Origin: Marinithermofilum abyssi | GTDB taxonomy: Bacteria; Bacillota; Bacilli; Thermoactinomycetales; DSM-45169 | Direction: 5' to 3' | Assembly (NCBI RefSeq): GCF_014641195.1 | Contig: NZ_BMHQ01000010.1 | Coordinates: 100,943-164,942 of the forward strand | DNA: 64,000 nucleotides | Shown here: positions 8,309-17,014 of the stretch, piece after piece | Position numbering within the stretch: the stretch's first letter is position 1 | How the letters are laid out: the number at the start of each line of letters is the position of its first letter | Notes under the pieces: model-generated | The model's database searches: none | What the model saw: the letters and a program-made list of their open reading frames with translations, nothing else | What the model was told of the DNA's origin: nothing | Translations under genes and position numbers: made by a program

Positions 8309-10234
8309 ATGGCCAATTTGGATCCTTCGATGCGTCCAAAAGTGAACGGGGACACGTTTTTTCTACCTGATGTAAACGGCGGTGTGTATTTTCGGAACAA
8401 CTTATGCTCGTTCCATATAGAAGGCAAGACAATCAACCAATGGATTGAAAAACTCATACCGATGTTCAATGGGGAGCATACGTTAGAGTACTTGACGGAC
8501 GGATTACCCGATCCATACCGGGACCGGGTGTATGAAATCGCCGACATGTTGTGCCAAAACGGCTTTGTTCGGGATGTGAGCCAAGACCATCCGCACCAAT
8601 TGCCGGATGAGGTTCTTAAAAAGTATGCTTCTCAAATTGAATTTTTGGATAGTTTTGGCGGCTCGGGTGCGTACCGTTTTCAGTCCTATCGTCAGGCTAA
8701 AGTGTTAGCGGTTGGTTCCGGCCCGTTTTTTATCTCGTTGGTTGCGGCATTGTTTGACTCGGGATTGCCCAAAGTCCACGTGCTGGTTACGGACTCGGTT
8801 CCCACCAATCGGCAGCGGTTGGCGGAACTGGCGGCACATGCCCGAAAAACGGATCCCGAGGCAGCGCTGGAGGAGGTCGCCCTAGAAAGGATGAGTTCTT
8901 GGCGGGAGGCCGTGCAGCCGTTTCATTCGATTTTGTATGTGTCGGAGGAGGGTGATGTCGAGGAACTGCGGGTTCTTCACGGGGTTTGCCGGGAGGAGAA
9001 GAAAGTGTTACTCCCCGCCATGTGTTTGCAGCAGGTGGGTTTGGCGGGTCCGCTGGTGCATCCGGACTCTGAGGGATGTTGGGAGTCGGCGTGGCGCCGC
9101 ATACACTCATCCGCGCTTTGCAAAGCTCCGCAGTTGCACACCTTCTCTTCCACAGCGGGAGCGATGTTGGCGAATGTGATCGTGTTTGAATTGTTTAAAA
9201 CGGTTACCGGCGTGACCGAATCGGAACTGAAGAACAAATTTTTCTTATTGAATCTGGAGACGCTGGAAGGAAATTGGCATTCATTCAACCCTCATCCCCT
9301 GGTGGCCGGACATGGGAAAGCTGAATGGGTTCAGGATCTCGATCGGCGGCTCGAAGGTCGTACGGGCAGAAGTGAGTCCAGCAGATTGCTTCCTTATTTC
9401 GGATTATTGACATCGGCGGAATCGGGGATTTTCCATATTTGGGAAGAGGGGGATTTGAAGCAGCTTCCGTTGGCTCAGTGCCGCGTGCAGGCAACTGACC
9501 CGCTGTCGGAGGGTCCGGCTGAGCTGCTGCCGGAGATGGTCTGTACCGGTCTGACGCATGAGGAAGCACGGCGGGAAGCGGGGCTGGCCGGGATTGAAGC
9601 GTATGTGTCGCGAATGGTCGGGCTGCTTATAGAGGATAGCAGGGTAGAGGCACAGGAATTTGTTGGCGTCGGAGCGGGGGAAACGGTTGCGGAAGGGGTT
9701 TGCCGGGGGGTGCAAAAGTGTCTGGCCGAGGAGATGGGCAAGCAACCGGTGAATCAGAAGTCTCCTGTCTTTCGTGTGCAGTTGAGTGCGGTAGAAGATG
9801 AACGTTGCCGATTTTATTTACAGGCATTGACCACGATGCAGGGAGCACCGGTGATCGGCTTGGGAGAGGAAGTGTCCGGATTCCCTGTGGTGTGGGTCAG
9901 TACGAACGGCCGCTGGTATGGCAGCGTAGGCTTGAATGTGACAATGGCGCTCAGGGAGGCGCTGCAACAGGCGCTGTCGAAAAACCAAGCGACGTGCCTC
10001 ACGACGCAAGCGTTGGAGGCATCCACCGTACTTCTTAAAGAAAGGGTGCCGCAAAACCTTCTGATCCCCGCCTGTGAAGAGGCGGCACTATCGGAGGTCT
10101 TGCAGTCCGCCCTGCAGGTCTTGAAACGAAGCCGCAAGCGGCTTTTGGTCTTCGATCTGGCGCTGGAACCGTTTTTGAAAGAGGGACTGGCAGGAGTATT
10201 TGGCGTGTTGCTGCGAGAGGAGGAATCCCGGTGA
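8309..10234 (+). CDS. ThiF-like thiazole bacteriocin maturation protein
   Basis: A 641-residue protein of the family found in a three-gene set with YcaO and SagB proteins in Bacillus heterocycloanthracin clusters (the putative thiazole-containing bacteriocin maturation protein family). The N-terminus DPSMRPKVNGDTFFLPDVNGG and the segment ITVEGKTI-like FHIEGKTINQWIEKLIPMFNG suggest the leader-binding winged-helix region. A Rossmann-like stretch follows near residue 128 (RQAKVLAVGSGPFFISLVAALFDSG). The family is distantly related to the E1/ThiF-like partner proteins of cyclodehydratases. A start at 8264 is possible, but ATG 8309 has AAGGAGGAG at 8295-8303. It overlaps the YcaO gene by four bases (GTGA), implying translational coupling. 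Confidence 0.85.
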   Translation: MANLDPSMRPKVNGDTFFLPDVNGGVYFRNNLCSFHIEGKTINQWIEKLIPMFNGEHTLEYLTDGLPDPYRDRVYEIADMLCQNGFVRDVSQDHPHQLPDEVLKKYASQIEFLDSFGGSGAYRFQSYRQAKVLAVGSGPFFISLVAALFDSGLPKVHVLVTDSVPTNRQRLAELAAHARKTDPEAALEEVALERMSSWREAVQPFHSILYVSEEGDVEELRVLHGVCREEKKVLLPAMCLQQVGLAGPLVHPDSEGCWESAWRRIHSSALCKAPQLHTFSSTAGAMLANVIVFELFKTVTGVTESELKNKFFLLNLETLEGNWHSFNPHPLVAGHGKAEWVQDLDRRLEGRTGRSESSRLLPYFGLLTSAESGIFHIWEEGDLKQLPLAQCRVQATDPLSEGPAELLPEMVCTGLTHEEARREAGLAGIEAYVSRMVGLLIEDSRVEAQEFVGVGAGETVAEGVCRGVQKCLAEEMGKQPVNQKSPVFRVQLSAVEDERCRFYLQALTTMQGAPVIGLGEEVSGFPVVWVSTNGRWYGSVGLNVTMALREALQQALSKNQATCLTTQALEASTVLLKERVPQNLLIPACEEAALSEVLQSALQVLKRSRKRLLVFDLALEPFLKEGLAGVFGVLLREEESR

Positions 10235-12177
10235 GCGCTGTCGTGGCGGTTGTTGGAGAAGGGCTGTTGGCGGACTTCGTTTGCGGAGAACTCTCCGCCC
10301 AAGACCAGGTCGTTCGTCAGACCGATTGGAAGGCAGGAATACCGGAAGCGGCGGATTTGGTTCTGGTGTTGCACGATGCTTGGTATCCCTCCGTTCATCA
10401 CAAGGCGGAAGAGGTGTTGCAACCCACCGGCATCCCTTGGCTACGCGGCTTTGTTTCATTTGGCGAAGGTGTAGTCGGACCACTGGTTCGCCCGGGTATG
10501 CCGGGATGCTCCCAGTGTGCGGATTGGCGACGACTCATGGCGGGACGGGACCGCAAAGAGATGCGGGCACTGCTGCAACAGAGGCTGGAGGCGCACGGGG
10601 GAACCACGAGTGACCCCTGGGCATCGCGCCCGGGTCTTTTGCAGATGGCTCACCTGATTGTGGCGGAGGCAGAGAGGGTGTTGCAAGGCAGACGGGCCCA
10701 CTTGGAAGAACGGATATCTTTGATTAACCTGAAAACACTGAAGAGCTCCCGTCACTTCTTTCTACCCGACCCGTTGTGTCCTGTTTGTGGCCGATTGCCC
10801 GACGATTCGCCGACAGCGGCCCGAATAACGCTTACACCAAGTCCGAAGATCAACGCCGATACTTTCCGCTGTCGATCATTGGATGACCTGAAAGAAGTTT
10901 TGGTCAAAGACTATCTGGATTACCGGACTGGCCTGTTGAATGGGAAAATGTATGACCTCGCGTCTCCGTTTGCCGATGCGAGTGTGAATCTGCCGTTGTT
11001 CGCGGGGGACGAGGCAACAGGCGGCCGGAATCATTCTTATGCGGAAAGTGAGTTAACGGCTATTTTGGAGGGCCTGGAGCGGTACTGCGGCCTGGCACCC
11101 CGCGGCAAACGGACGGTGATCCGCGACAGTTACCGCAATCTGGAAGAACAAGCACTTCACCCCGTCAAGGTAGGGGTGCACGCGAAGGAACAGTATGCGC
11201 GGGCGGATTTTCCGTTTAAACCCTTTGACCCGGACCGCCCAATCGATTGGGTATGGGGTTATTCGTTTTTAGAGGAGCGTCCGATTCTGGTTCCGCAGTT
11301 GCTCGCCTATTACAGCTTGGGCTGTGGGGATGGTTTTGTCTATGAAACTTCCAACGGGTGCGCGTTGGGAGGAAACTTGGAGGAGGCCATTTTCTACGGC
11401 ATTATGGAAGTGGTGGAACGTGATTCATTCCTGATGACGTGGTACGCGCAACTCCCGATCCCACGCCTTGATCCAAGTTCTGCAGACGACCAGGAATTAC
11501 GGTTGATGGTCGACCGGTTGCAGGAGGTGACGGGATATGATCTATATTTGTTTAACTCGACGATGGAGAACGGGATTCCAAGCGTTTGGGCGTTTGCGAA
11601 AAACAGGAAACAAAAGGGAGTGAATCTCATCTGTGCGGCCGGAGCCCATCTGGATCCGGTCCGGGCGGTGAAAAGCGCGATCCACGAATTGCCCGGCATG
11701 ATGCTGATGCTTGACGAGAAATTTGAGGAGAGCCGGGAGAAGGCTGAGCGAATGTTCCAAGATCCGTTTCTGGTGCGACAGATGGAGGACCATTCCATGC
11801 TCTACGCTTTGCCGCAAGCACAGGAGCGTCTGCAATTTTTGCTGGATGAAAACCGGCCGTTGCGAACGTTTGACGAGGAGTTCCAGTGGAAGTCGACGCA
11901 TGCGGATCTGACCGACGACCTGAAGGATATTCTTCAGGTGTTTCGCCGATTGAATCTCGATGTGATCGTGGTGGACCAGACGACACCGGAAATAAGTCGA
12001 AACGGACTCTTTTGCGTGAAAGTGCTGATTCCGGGGATGTTGCCAATGACGTTCGGACATCACCTTACCCGCGTGACAGGGCTGGAGAGGGTGCTCCGGG
12101 TACCGGTGGAACTCGGGTATGCGAAGCAACCACTGACGCTTGAACAGCTCAATCCACATCCGCATCCGTTTCCATAA
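10231..12177 (+). CDS. fused E1-like/YcaO TOMM cyclodehydratase
   Basis: This 648-residue enzyme converts Cys residues of the precursor to thiazolines in an ATP-dependent reaction. Residues 1-210 form the E1-like partner domain, with paired zinc-type cysteines C93/C96 (GCSQCADW) and C183/C186 (LCPVCGRL). The remainder is the YcaO domain with HSYAESELTAILEGLERYCG and SNGCALGGNLEEAIFYG followed by EVVERDSFLMTWY, the ATP/Mg-binding glutamate motifs. The C-terminus ends NPHPHPFP, the PxPxP tail typical of azoline-forming YcaO proteins. The GTG start overlaps the previous stop. The fused partner plus the separate ThiF-like protein upstream is the arrangement known from heterocycloanthracin loci. 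Confidence 0.95.
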   Translation: MSAVVAVVGEGLLADFVCGELSAQDQVVRQTDWKAGIPEAADLVLVLHDAWYPSVHHKAEEVLQPTGIPWLRGFVSFGEGVVGPLVRPGMPGCSQCADWRRLMAGRDRKEMRALLQQRLEAHGGTTSDPWASRPGLLQMAHLIVAEAERVLQGRRAHLEERISLINLKTLKSSRHFFLPDPLCPVCGRLPDDSPTAARITLTPSPKINADTFRCRSLDDLKEVLVKDYLDYRTGLLNGKMYDLASPFADASVNLPLFAGDEATGGRNHSYAESELTAILEGLERYCGLAPRGKRTVIRDSYRNLEEQALHPVKVGVHAKEQYARADFPFKPFDPDRPIDWVWGYSFLEERPILVPQLLAYYSLGCGDGFVYETSNGCALGGNLEEAIFYGIMEVVERDSFLMTWYAQLPIPRLDPSSADDQELRLMVDRLQEVTGYDLYLFNSTMENGIPSVWAFAKNRKQKGVNLICAAGAHLDPVRAVKSAIHELPGMMLMLDEKFEESREKAERMFQDPFLVRQMEDHSMLYALPQAQERLQFLLDENRPLRTFDEEFQWKSTHADLTDDLKDILQVFRRLNLDVIVVDQTTPEISRNGLFCVKVLIPGMLPMTFGHHLTRVTGLERVLRVPVELGYAKQPLTLEQLNPHPHPFP

Positions 12178-12199
12178 GCCGTGCCTAGGAGGAAGAAGG

Positions 12200-13780
12200 A
12201 TGAGTCTGGATGCATTTTTGCACGATCTGCATTTTGACATCGACAAGATCCAACCGCCGGACTGGGAGGTGGATTGGGAAGACGCACCGCTTGCTTATAA
12301 GCTTTACCGCGACTTGCCTGTGGTTCCGCTTTCTCCGGAAGTACCGCTGACCCTCGAAGGAAGGAAAGCGCCGTTGGAACCCGACCTGCGGGAAATCGGT
12401 CATTTTCTCTGGTACGTATTCGGGCTTTCTCAGTTTTGCCAGTCAGGCTTTGCCTTGGATTCCACGAAACAAGCGGTGGGCCCGATGCAGTCGTACCGGC
12501 GGTTTGTTCCCTCCGGCGGGGCGTTGTATCCGAATGAATTGTACGTGTATCTGAAAATCGAAGACGTGCCTGCGGGGGTGTACCATTATGATGTGGCACA
12601 CCACCGCTTGGTGTTGTTGCGCGAAGGCGATTTTGATTCCTATTTGGCCCGGGCTCTCGGCAATCGCTGTGATGTGTCGGCTTGTTTTGGCACGGTTTTT
12701 GTTTCAACTATGTTTTGGAAAAATTTCTTTAAATACAATAACTTTGCCTACCGTCTGCAAGGGCTGGATGCCGGTGTGCTGATTGGGCAGTTGCTGGAAG
12801 TGGCCAAACGGTTTGGCTTCGCCTCGGGGGTCTATTTTGGGTTTCTTGATCGAGCCGTCAATCATCTGCTCGGGCTATCCGAACGGGAGGAGAGCGTGTA
12901 TGCGGTTGTTCCGCTGTCGGTGAAGCCTGGGATCACTTGGTTTGCCGACGGGAATGACGGAGTCGGAACGGTCTTTGCTACCGAATTGTGCCGGGAGTTG
13001 ACAGCGGTCCGGAATGATCACTACGTCCGTTCGGTAAGGGTCCTGGAGTGTCCGATGCTGATTAGGATGAACGAAGCGGCTCTGCTGGAATCCATGGAAA
13101 CGTTTCGACAACCCGGGGGGGAGAAGAAAGTAACCTATGAGGGTCAGGCGGTGACTATGCCCCGCGTACACCGGTTACCGTATGATCTGGCGTCGGTTTG
13201 TCGAAAGCGGTATTCACCGGGGACGGACTTCGTTTTGGGAAAGGTAAGCCTCTTGCAACTGGCTACTTTGCTCAAAGAGGCGACGGCTTCTTTCTCGTAT
13301 CGAAATGATTTGGATGGAGCACAAGAGAAGCCCGAGTCCCGTGTCTCACTGTATAGCTGTTTGTATGGTGTAGAAGGTATCCCGGATGGCGCATACCACT
13401 ATGACAGCGATGCTCATGCGCTGTGGTGGATACGCCCCGGGGATCAACGGCCCTGGCTACAACAGGGAATGTCCCTGCACAATGTAAATCTATTTCAAGT
13501 GCCAGTTTGCCTGCATGTAGCAGGGGACCGGGATCACCTCAAATCGGCACTGGGGTACAGAGGATACCGCATCCAGCAGATGGAAGCGGGCATGCTCGTG
13601 CAGCGTTTACTGCTGGCGGCGTCTGCCATCGGGATGGGGGGGCACCCACTCCTCGGATTCGATACGAGTTTGTGTGATGAGATTTACAAGATAGCTCCGC
13701 AAGAAAAAACCAGCTTGATCCAAATCCCGGTCGGTCACTATCGTTTTCCCCCCCGTTTGGCGGGGAGTTTGCATGGCTAG
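12200..13780 (+). CDS. SagB-type FMN dehydrogenase with two nitroreductase domains
   Basis: SagB-type enzymes oxidise azolines to azoles using FMN. The 526-residue protein contains two related halves: SYRRFVPSGGALYPNELYVYL with GVYHYDVAHHRL (residues about 99-150), and a second half starting SFSYRNDLDGAQEKP with GAYHYDSDAHALWWIRPG. The PSGGALYPNE motif typical of active SagB proteins appears only in the first half; the second has lost it and may be structural. The ATG at 12200 with TAGGAGGA at 12186-12193 is preferred over the longer frame from 12140. It lies 22 bases after the YcaO gene and completes the cluster. Confidence 0.92.
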   Translation: MSLDAFLHDLHFDIDKIQPPDWEVDWEDAPLAYKLYRDLPVVPLSPEVPLTLEGRKAPLEPDLREIGHFLWYVFGLSQFCQSGFALDSTKQAVGPMQSYRRFVPSGGALYPNELYVYLKIEDVPAGVYHYDVAHHRLVLLREGDFDSYLARALGNRCDVSACFGTVFVSTMFWKNFFKYNNFAYRLQGLDAGVLIGQLLEVAKRFGFASGVYFGFLDRAVNHLLGLSEREESVYAVVPLSVKPGITWFADGNDGVGTVFATELCRELTAVRNDHYVRSVRVLECPMLIRMNEAALLESMETFRQPGGEKKVTYEGQAVTMPRVHRLPYDLASVCRKRYSPGTDFVLGKVSLLQLATLLKEATASFSYRNDLDGAQEKPESRVSLYSCLYGVEGIPDGAYHYDSDAHALWWIRPGDQRPWLQQGMSLHNVNLFQVPVCLHVAGDRDHLKSALGYRGYRIQQMEAGMLVQRLLLAASAIGMGGHPLLGFDTSLCDEIYKIAPQEKTSLIQIPVGHYRFPPRLAGSLHG

Positions 13781-14460
13781 GGAAGCAAGAGCGAGAAGAA
13801 GCCTTATACTTAATGAACTTTACGCTATAACCTGAATAAATTCAATGACAGAAAGGATAGATGAGTGACTGTGTTCAGATGGAGATCGCATTCGTACCAT
13901 GAAAACGCATCTCTTTGAAGACATAAGCAAAGGCAGAATCTGTCACCAAAGAGTGGCATATGAGAATAAAACACTGGAACATCTCCGGAATAAATGTAAT
14001 AAAAGCGGGCATAAAGGGAAAGAGCAAGTTTTGAACAACAGAATAAACGAAAGCTTCAAAGGCATTCGGCTATCGTTGGATGCCTTTTCTCTTTTTAACC
14101 TCCGGGTTTAGGAAAAGGCGTCGGGGGATCTCTTCAAGCTTCAACAAGAAACCTGTGAACTCCCGGCTGCCAACTTAAAATACCCCAATCCCTTAGTTCA
14201 AGGAGACTGGGGTATTCTGGGCTGTACAGGTCAAGAAGCCATTTTTCTGCATTCAACTGCACATTGCCGATAGACATCCGCGCATTTTTGGTAGTGATCA
14301 TCCTTAAATTGGGCACATTCCTGTGTCACGCCTCGCAAATGGTCGCATATATACCACAGATTTGTTTGATGTACGTACTTTCGAGACATATACCGGGAGG
14401 CCATGGAGCAAATCTCCGCGCAGGAACCAGGTCAAAGCGACGGTTTCTTCCCCTGTCGAC
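13781..14460. other. intergenic region with gene relics
   Basis: Nothing is confidently coding. A 70-codon frame at 13899-14111 has no ribosome-binding site and its end lies inside a terminator. On the minus strand 14134-14316 encodes 60 residues (containing NVQLNAEKWLLDLYSPEYP) that read like the end of a real protein, but I do not recognise it. A 9-bp perfect inverted repeat AATACCCCA/TGGGGTATT lies at 14179-14216. Confidence 0.4.
14058..14098 (+). terminator. terminator downstream of the TOMM operon
   Basis: AAAGGCAT pairs with ATGCCTTT around a 14-base loop, followed by TTTTCTCTTTTT. Confidence 0.75.
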
Positions 14461-16170
14461 TTACTCGGTCCACTTTTTTACTTTGTCATGGTGTTTTTCC
14501 ACCCACTCTGCAGCCGCTGTTTCCGGCGCTTTCCCTTCCTCAATCATCAGCATGACCTCTTCCATGTCCTCTGGCGTCCAATAGAATCGGTCCATGATCT
14601 TGAAGGCTTTCGGATTTTCTTCTTTCAATCCCTTACGGACGATAGTGTGGATTTCTTCCTCTTGCCCAAATTCTTTCTTGGGGTCCTTCAAGAACTTGAG
14701 CTTCATCTTGGCGAACTTCCAATGGGGTTTCCAGCCGGTGACAACAATCGGCTTTCTGGATTTGTACGCTTTCGTTAGGGAAGCCGCCATTGCTGCGCTA
14801 GAGCTTTCCACCAACTCCATGTCTAGATCGTAGTCTTTGATTAGTTTCTCCGTCTGCTTCATCATGCTGGCCCCGGACTCGATGCCGATGATCTTGTGGT
14901 CAAACTGGCTCGGATTCTTCTTCAGATCGTAGATGGAATTCGCCTTTACATACTGTGGGACGACCAGACCCAATTTGGTTCCCTTCAGGTTGGAACCCAG
15001 ATCGACGAACTGGCCCTTATATTTTTCCATGTAGGCTCGGTGTTGAGTTGGCAGCCAGGCGGCTGTCGTTCCATCCGCATCGCCGCTGGCCAATCCGGCG
15101 AACATCGGGCCGACATCCACTTCCTGCAGCTCAACCTTGAATCCTTCATTCTCCAAAACTTTTTTCAATACGTAGGTGCTGGCCACTTCAGAATCCCAAT
15201 TGACGTAAGTCAAGGTAATAGTTTGCTTGGCCCCCCCCTGCTTTTGTGCCAGGACGGAACCGACTAGAGCGAGGACGAGCAAAAGACTAACCAGGCCCTT
15301 CCACCTGGAGCGGAAGCCCTTCTGTTGTGCAACCTTCGCTCCTTCATTACCACGGCCCAGGCTCTGAGTAATGCGGTCCAGCACGATAGCGATGATAACG
15401 ATACAGAGACCGCCTTCAAAACCTTTCCCTACTTCCAGACGAGTGATCGCCTGCAATACGACCGTACCCAAGCCCTTGGCGCCGATCATCGAGGCAATTA
15501 CGACCATGGACAGGGAGAGCATGATCGTTTGGTTGATCCCTGCCAGGATGGTGGGTTTGGCCAGGGGCAATTGTACCTTGAACAGCTTCTGGGAGGGAGT
15601 GGATCCAAAAGCGTCCGCCGCTTCGATCAGGTCATCCCCCACCTGACGTATTCCGAGGCTGGTCAGGCGGATCGTCGGCGGCATCGCAAAGATGACCGAG
15701 GCGATGATCCCCGGAACCGCACCGAGGTTAAAGAAAAAGACAGCCGGAATTAGATAGACGAAGGCTGGCATTGTCTGCATAAAGTCCAATATCGGGGTGA
15801 TGATGTTTTGCGCTCTTTTGCTACGGGCTGCCAAGATTCCTAGGGGTAACCCGAAAACGATGGAAATCATTGTCGCGGTCAGCACAAGGGAGATGGTCTC
15901 CGCGCTCTCGTTCCAGTAGCCTAGGTTATCAATCAGGAGTAATCCGACGAAAGTAAAGGCGGCGATTGACCAACGGCTGGCCAACAGCGTCAGGATCGCA
16001 AGTACCAGTGCGGTTACCACGGTCGGGAGAGAGGTGAGCATCGATTCGAAAAAGGCGACTAGAGGTTCGATTATCGATGTAATGAAACCGAAGAAGGGGG
16101 CCAGATTATCCTGAAGCCAAGCTACCAACCCATCGACCCATTTCTCCAACGGGATCTTAGGAAGGTTCAT
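14461..16170 (-). CDS. glycine betaine/proline ABC transporter, fused permease and binding protein (OpuAB-OpuAC type)
   Basis: A 569-residue fusion for osmoprotectant uptake. Residues 1-275 form the permease with several membrane segments and the ATPase-contact loop ADAFGSTPSQKLFKVQLPLAKP. A short linker and a membrane anchor (GLVSLLLVLALVGSVLAQ) follow, then the ligand-binding domain beginning ITLTYVNWDSEVASTYVLK, with the aromatic-rich region TGWKPHWKFAKMKLKFL. The permease/binder fusion is a known variant in this family. The ATPase that should precede it is only a fragment, so the locus alone cannot make a working transporter. The start ATG has GGAG upstream. Confidence 0.93.
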   Translation of the reverse strand: MNLPKIPLEKWVDGLVAWLQDNLAPFFGFITSIIEPLVAFFESMLTSLPTVVTALVLAILTLLASRWSIAAFTFVGLLLIDNLGYWNESAETISLVLTATMISIVFGLPLGILAARSKRAQNIITPILDFMQTMPAFVYLIPAVFFFNLGAVPGIIASVIFAMPPTIRLTSLGIRQVGDDLIEAADAFGSTPSQKLFKVQLPLAKPTILAGINQTIMLSLSMVVIASMIGAKGLGTVVLQAITRLEVGKGFEGGLCIVIIAIVLDRITQSLGRGNEGAKVAQQKGFRSRWKGLVSLLLVLALVGSVLAQKQGGAKQTITLTYVNWDSEVASTYVLKKVLENEGFKVELQEVDVGPMFAGLASGDADGTTAAWLPTQHRAYMEKYKGQFVDLGSNLKGTKLGLVVPQYVKANSIYDLKKNPSQFDHKIIGIESGASMMKQTEKLIKDYDLDMELVESSSAAMAASLTKAYKSRKPIVVTGWKPHWKFAKMKLKFLKDPKKEFGQEEEIHTIVRKGLKEENPKAFKIMDRFYWTPEDMEEVMLMIEEGKAPETAAAEWVEKHHDKVKKWTE

Positions 16171-16389
16171 ACTGATTCACTCCGTTTCCAGCGAGAGCGG
16201 CGAAAATGGCGCCTCGCACCACAACCCCGCGCAGTTTTCCCTTGTCGTCGACGACCGCCGCTGAGTGGGTGACTGTTTCTCAGCCATCTGCGGCAAGAGT
16301 TCACTTACCGGCGTATCCCTGTGTACTGCAACGACATCTTTGATCAATATATCTTCCATGTTTTCTCCTTTCTGTTCCTTTTTCGGCCG
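16171..16389 (-). pseudogene. truncated and frameshifted OpuA ATPase (CBS-domain tail only)
   Basis: Reading the minus strand, MEDILIKDVVAVHRDTPVSELLPQMAEK matches the second CBS domain of OpuAA-type ATPases. At about 16290 the frame shifts: the continuation THSAAVVDDKGKLRGVVVRG and AIFAALAGNGVS lies in another frame and runs without a stop into the permease start. Upstream, MGITAEKG in a further frame resembles the preceding CBS turn. The Walker A, Walker B and signature regions are absent. This is a deletion remnant; an intact ATPase elsewhere would be required for function. Confidence 0.8.
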
Positions 16390-16860
16390 TTATACCCATT
16401 CATGAGCCGTCAATCTTCCCCGGACGTCCCATACTAGTATAGAGTGACTGACGCCGTTATCGTATCTATCGGAGAAGGTAGTCTGGTTGGGTTCACCATC
16501 GGGAACAAGGGGGGTGTTTCCGTCATTACTTGCATGAAACGCTCCCAATACATCAAGGGGTACCGCCAGCCCATTCAGTTGATCCAGACTTCCTGAACTT
16601 GGATGGGTGTCCCGCCGTTTTCCCAGAGCACTTTTAGGACTTCAAACCCTAGAGAGCCCGTCAATTTGGCAATAATAGCTGCTCTTGTCGTTCTGTCAAC
16701 ATCAAAAGCCACCTCTCCGACACCTTTATTGTAGTATAAAGGGAACGGGCCCTGTTTTCCATATCGATAAAGGAGGGTAATTCGTCGCGGATTAGGATTT
16801 TCATCGCAGAACGATTCTTAGCGATGCGATCCGGCGCAGAATGGATGGTTCCCGTGCTCC
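16390..16860 (-). pseudogene. frameshifted protein-coding relic, family not recognised
   Basis: The minus strand encodes a coherent protein in two frames. From about 16859 it reads through ITLLYRYGKQGPFPLYYNKG and AAIIAKLTGSLGFEVLKVLW to EVWIN. After one shift near 16574 it continues NGLAVPLDVLGAFHASND and SHSILVWDVRGRLTAHEWV to a TAA at 16390-16392. A single indel or sequencing error would join them into about 150 residues. I cannot name the family. It lies head-to-tail with the OpuA ATPase scrap, suggesting the ATPase was truncated when this sequence came next to it. Confidence 0.55.
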
Positions 16861-17014
16861 CTCAAGAAAATAAGAGGATTCACATATTCTCTTCCAATCT
16901 CCGTTTTTTGAGGGACAAACGAATTTCCTTGGCTGTTGAATGTTGAAGGAAAGGGTAGATTTGCCTGGGGCTATTTACCCCACTATTCCATTTCTGAAAA
17001 AGGAGACCTGCTTT

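Noticed and set aside
13899..14111. 70-codon frame after the SagB gene
   Set aside because: No ribosome-binding site, ends inside a terminator, no recognisable domain.
16920..17014. Rifamycin-associated element before the Rph-like gene
   Set aside because: Only a short GGGG/CCCC pair is present, not the 19-bp inverted repeat expected for that element.
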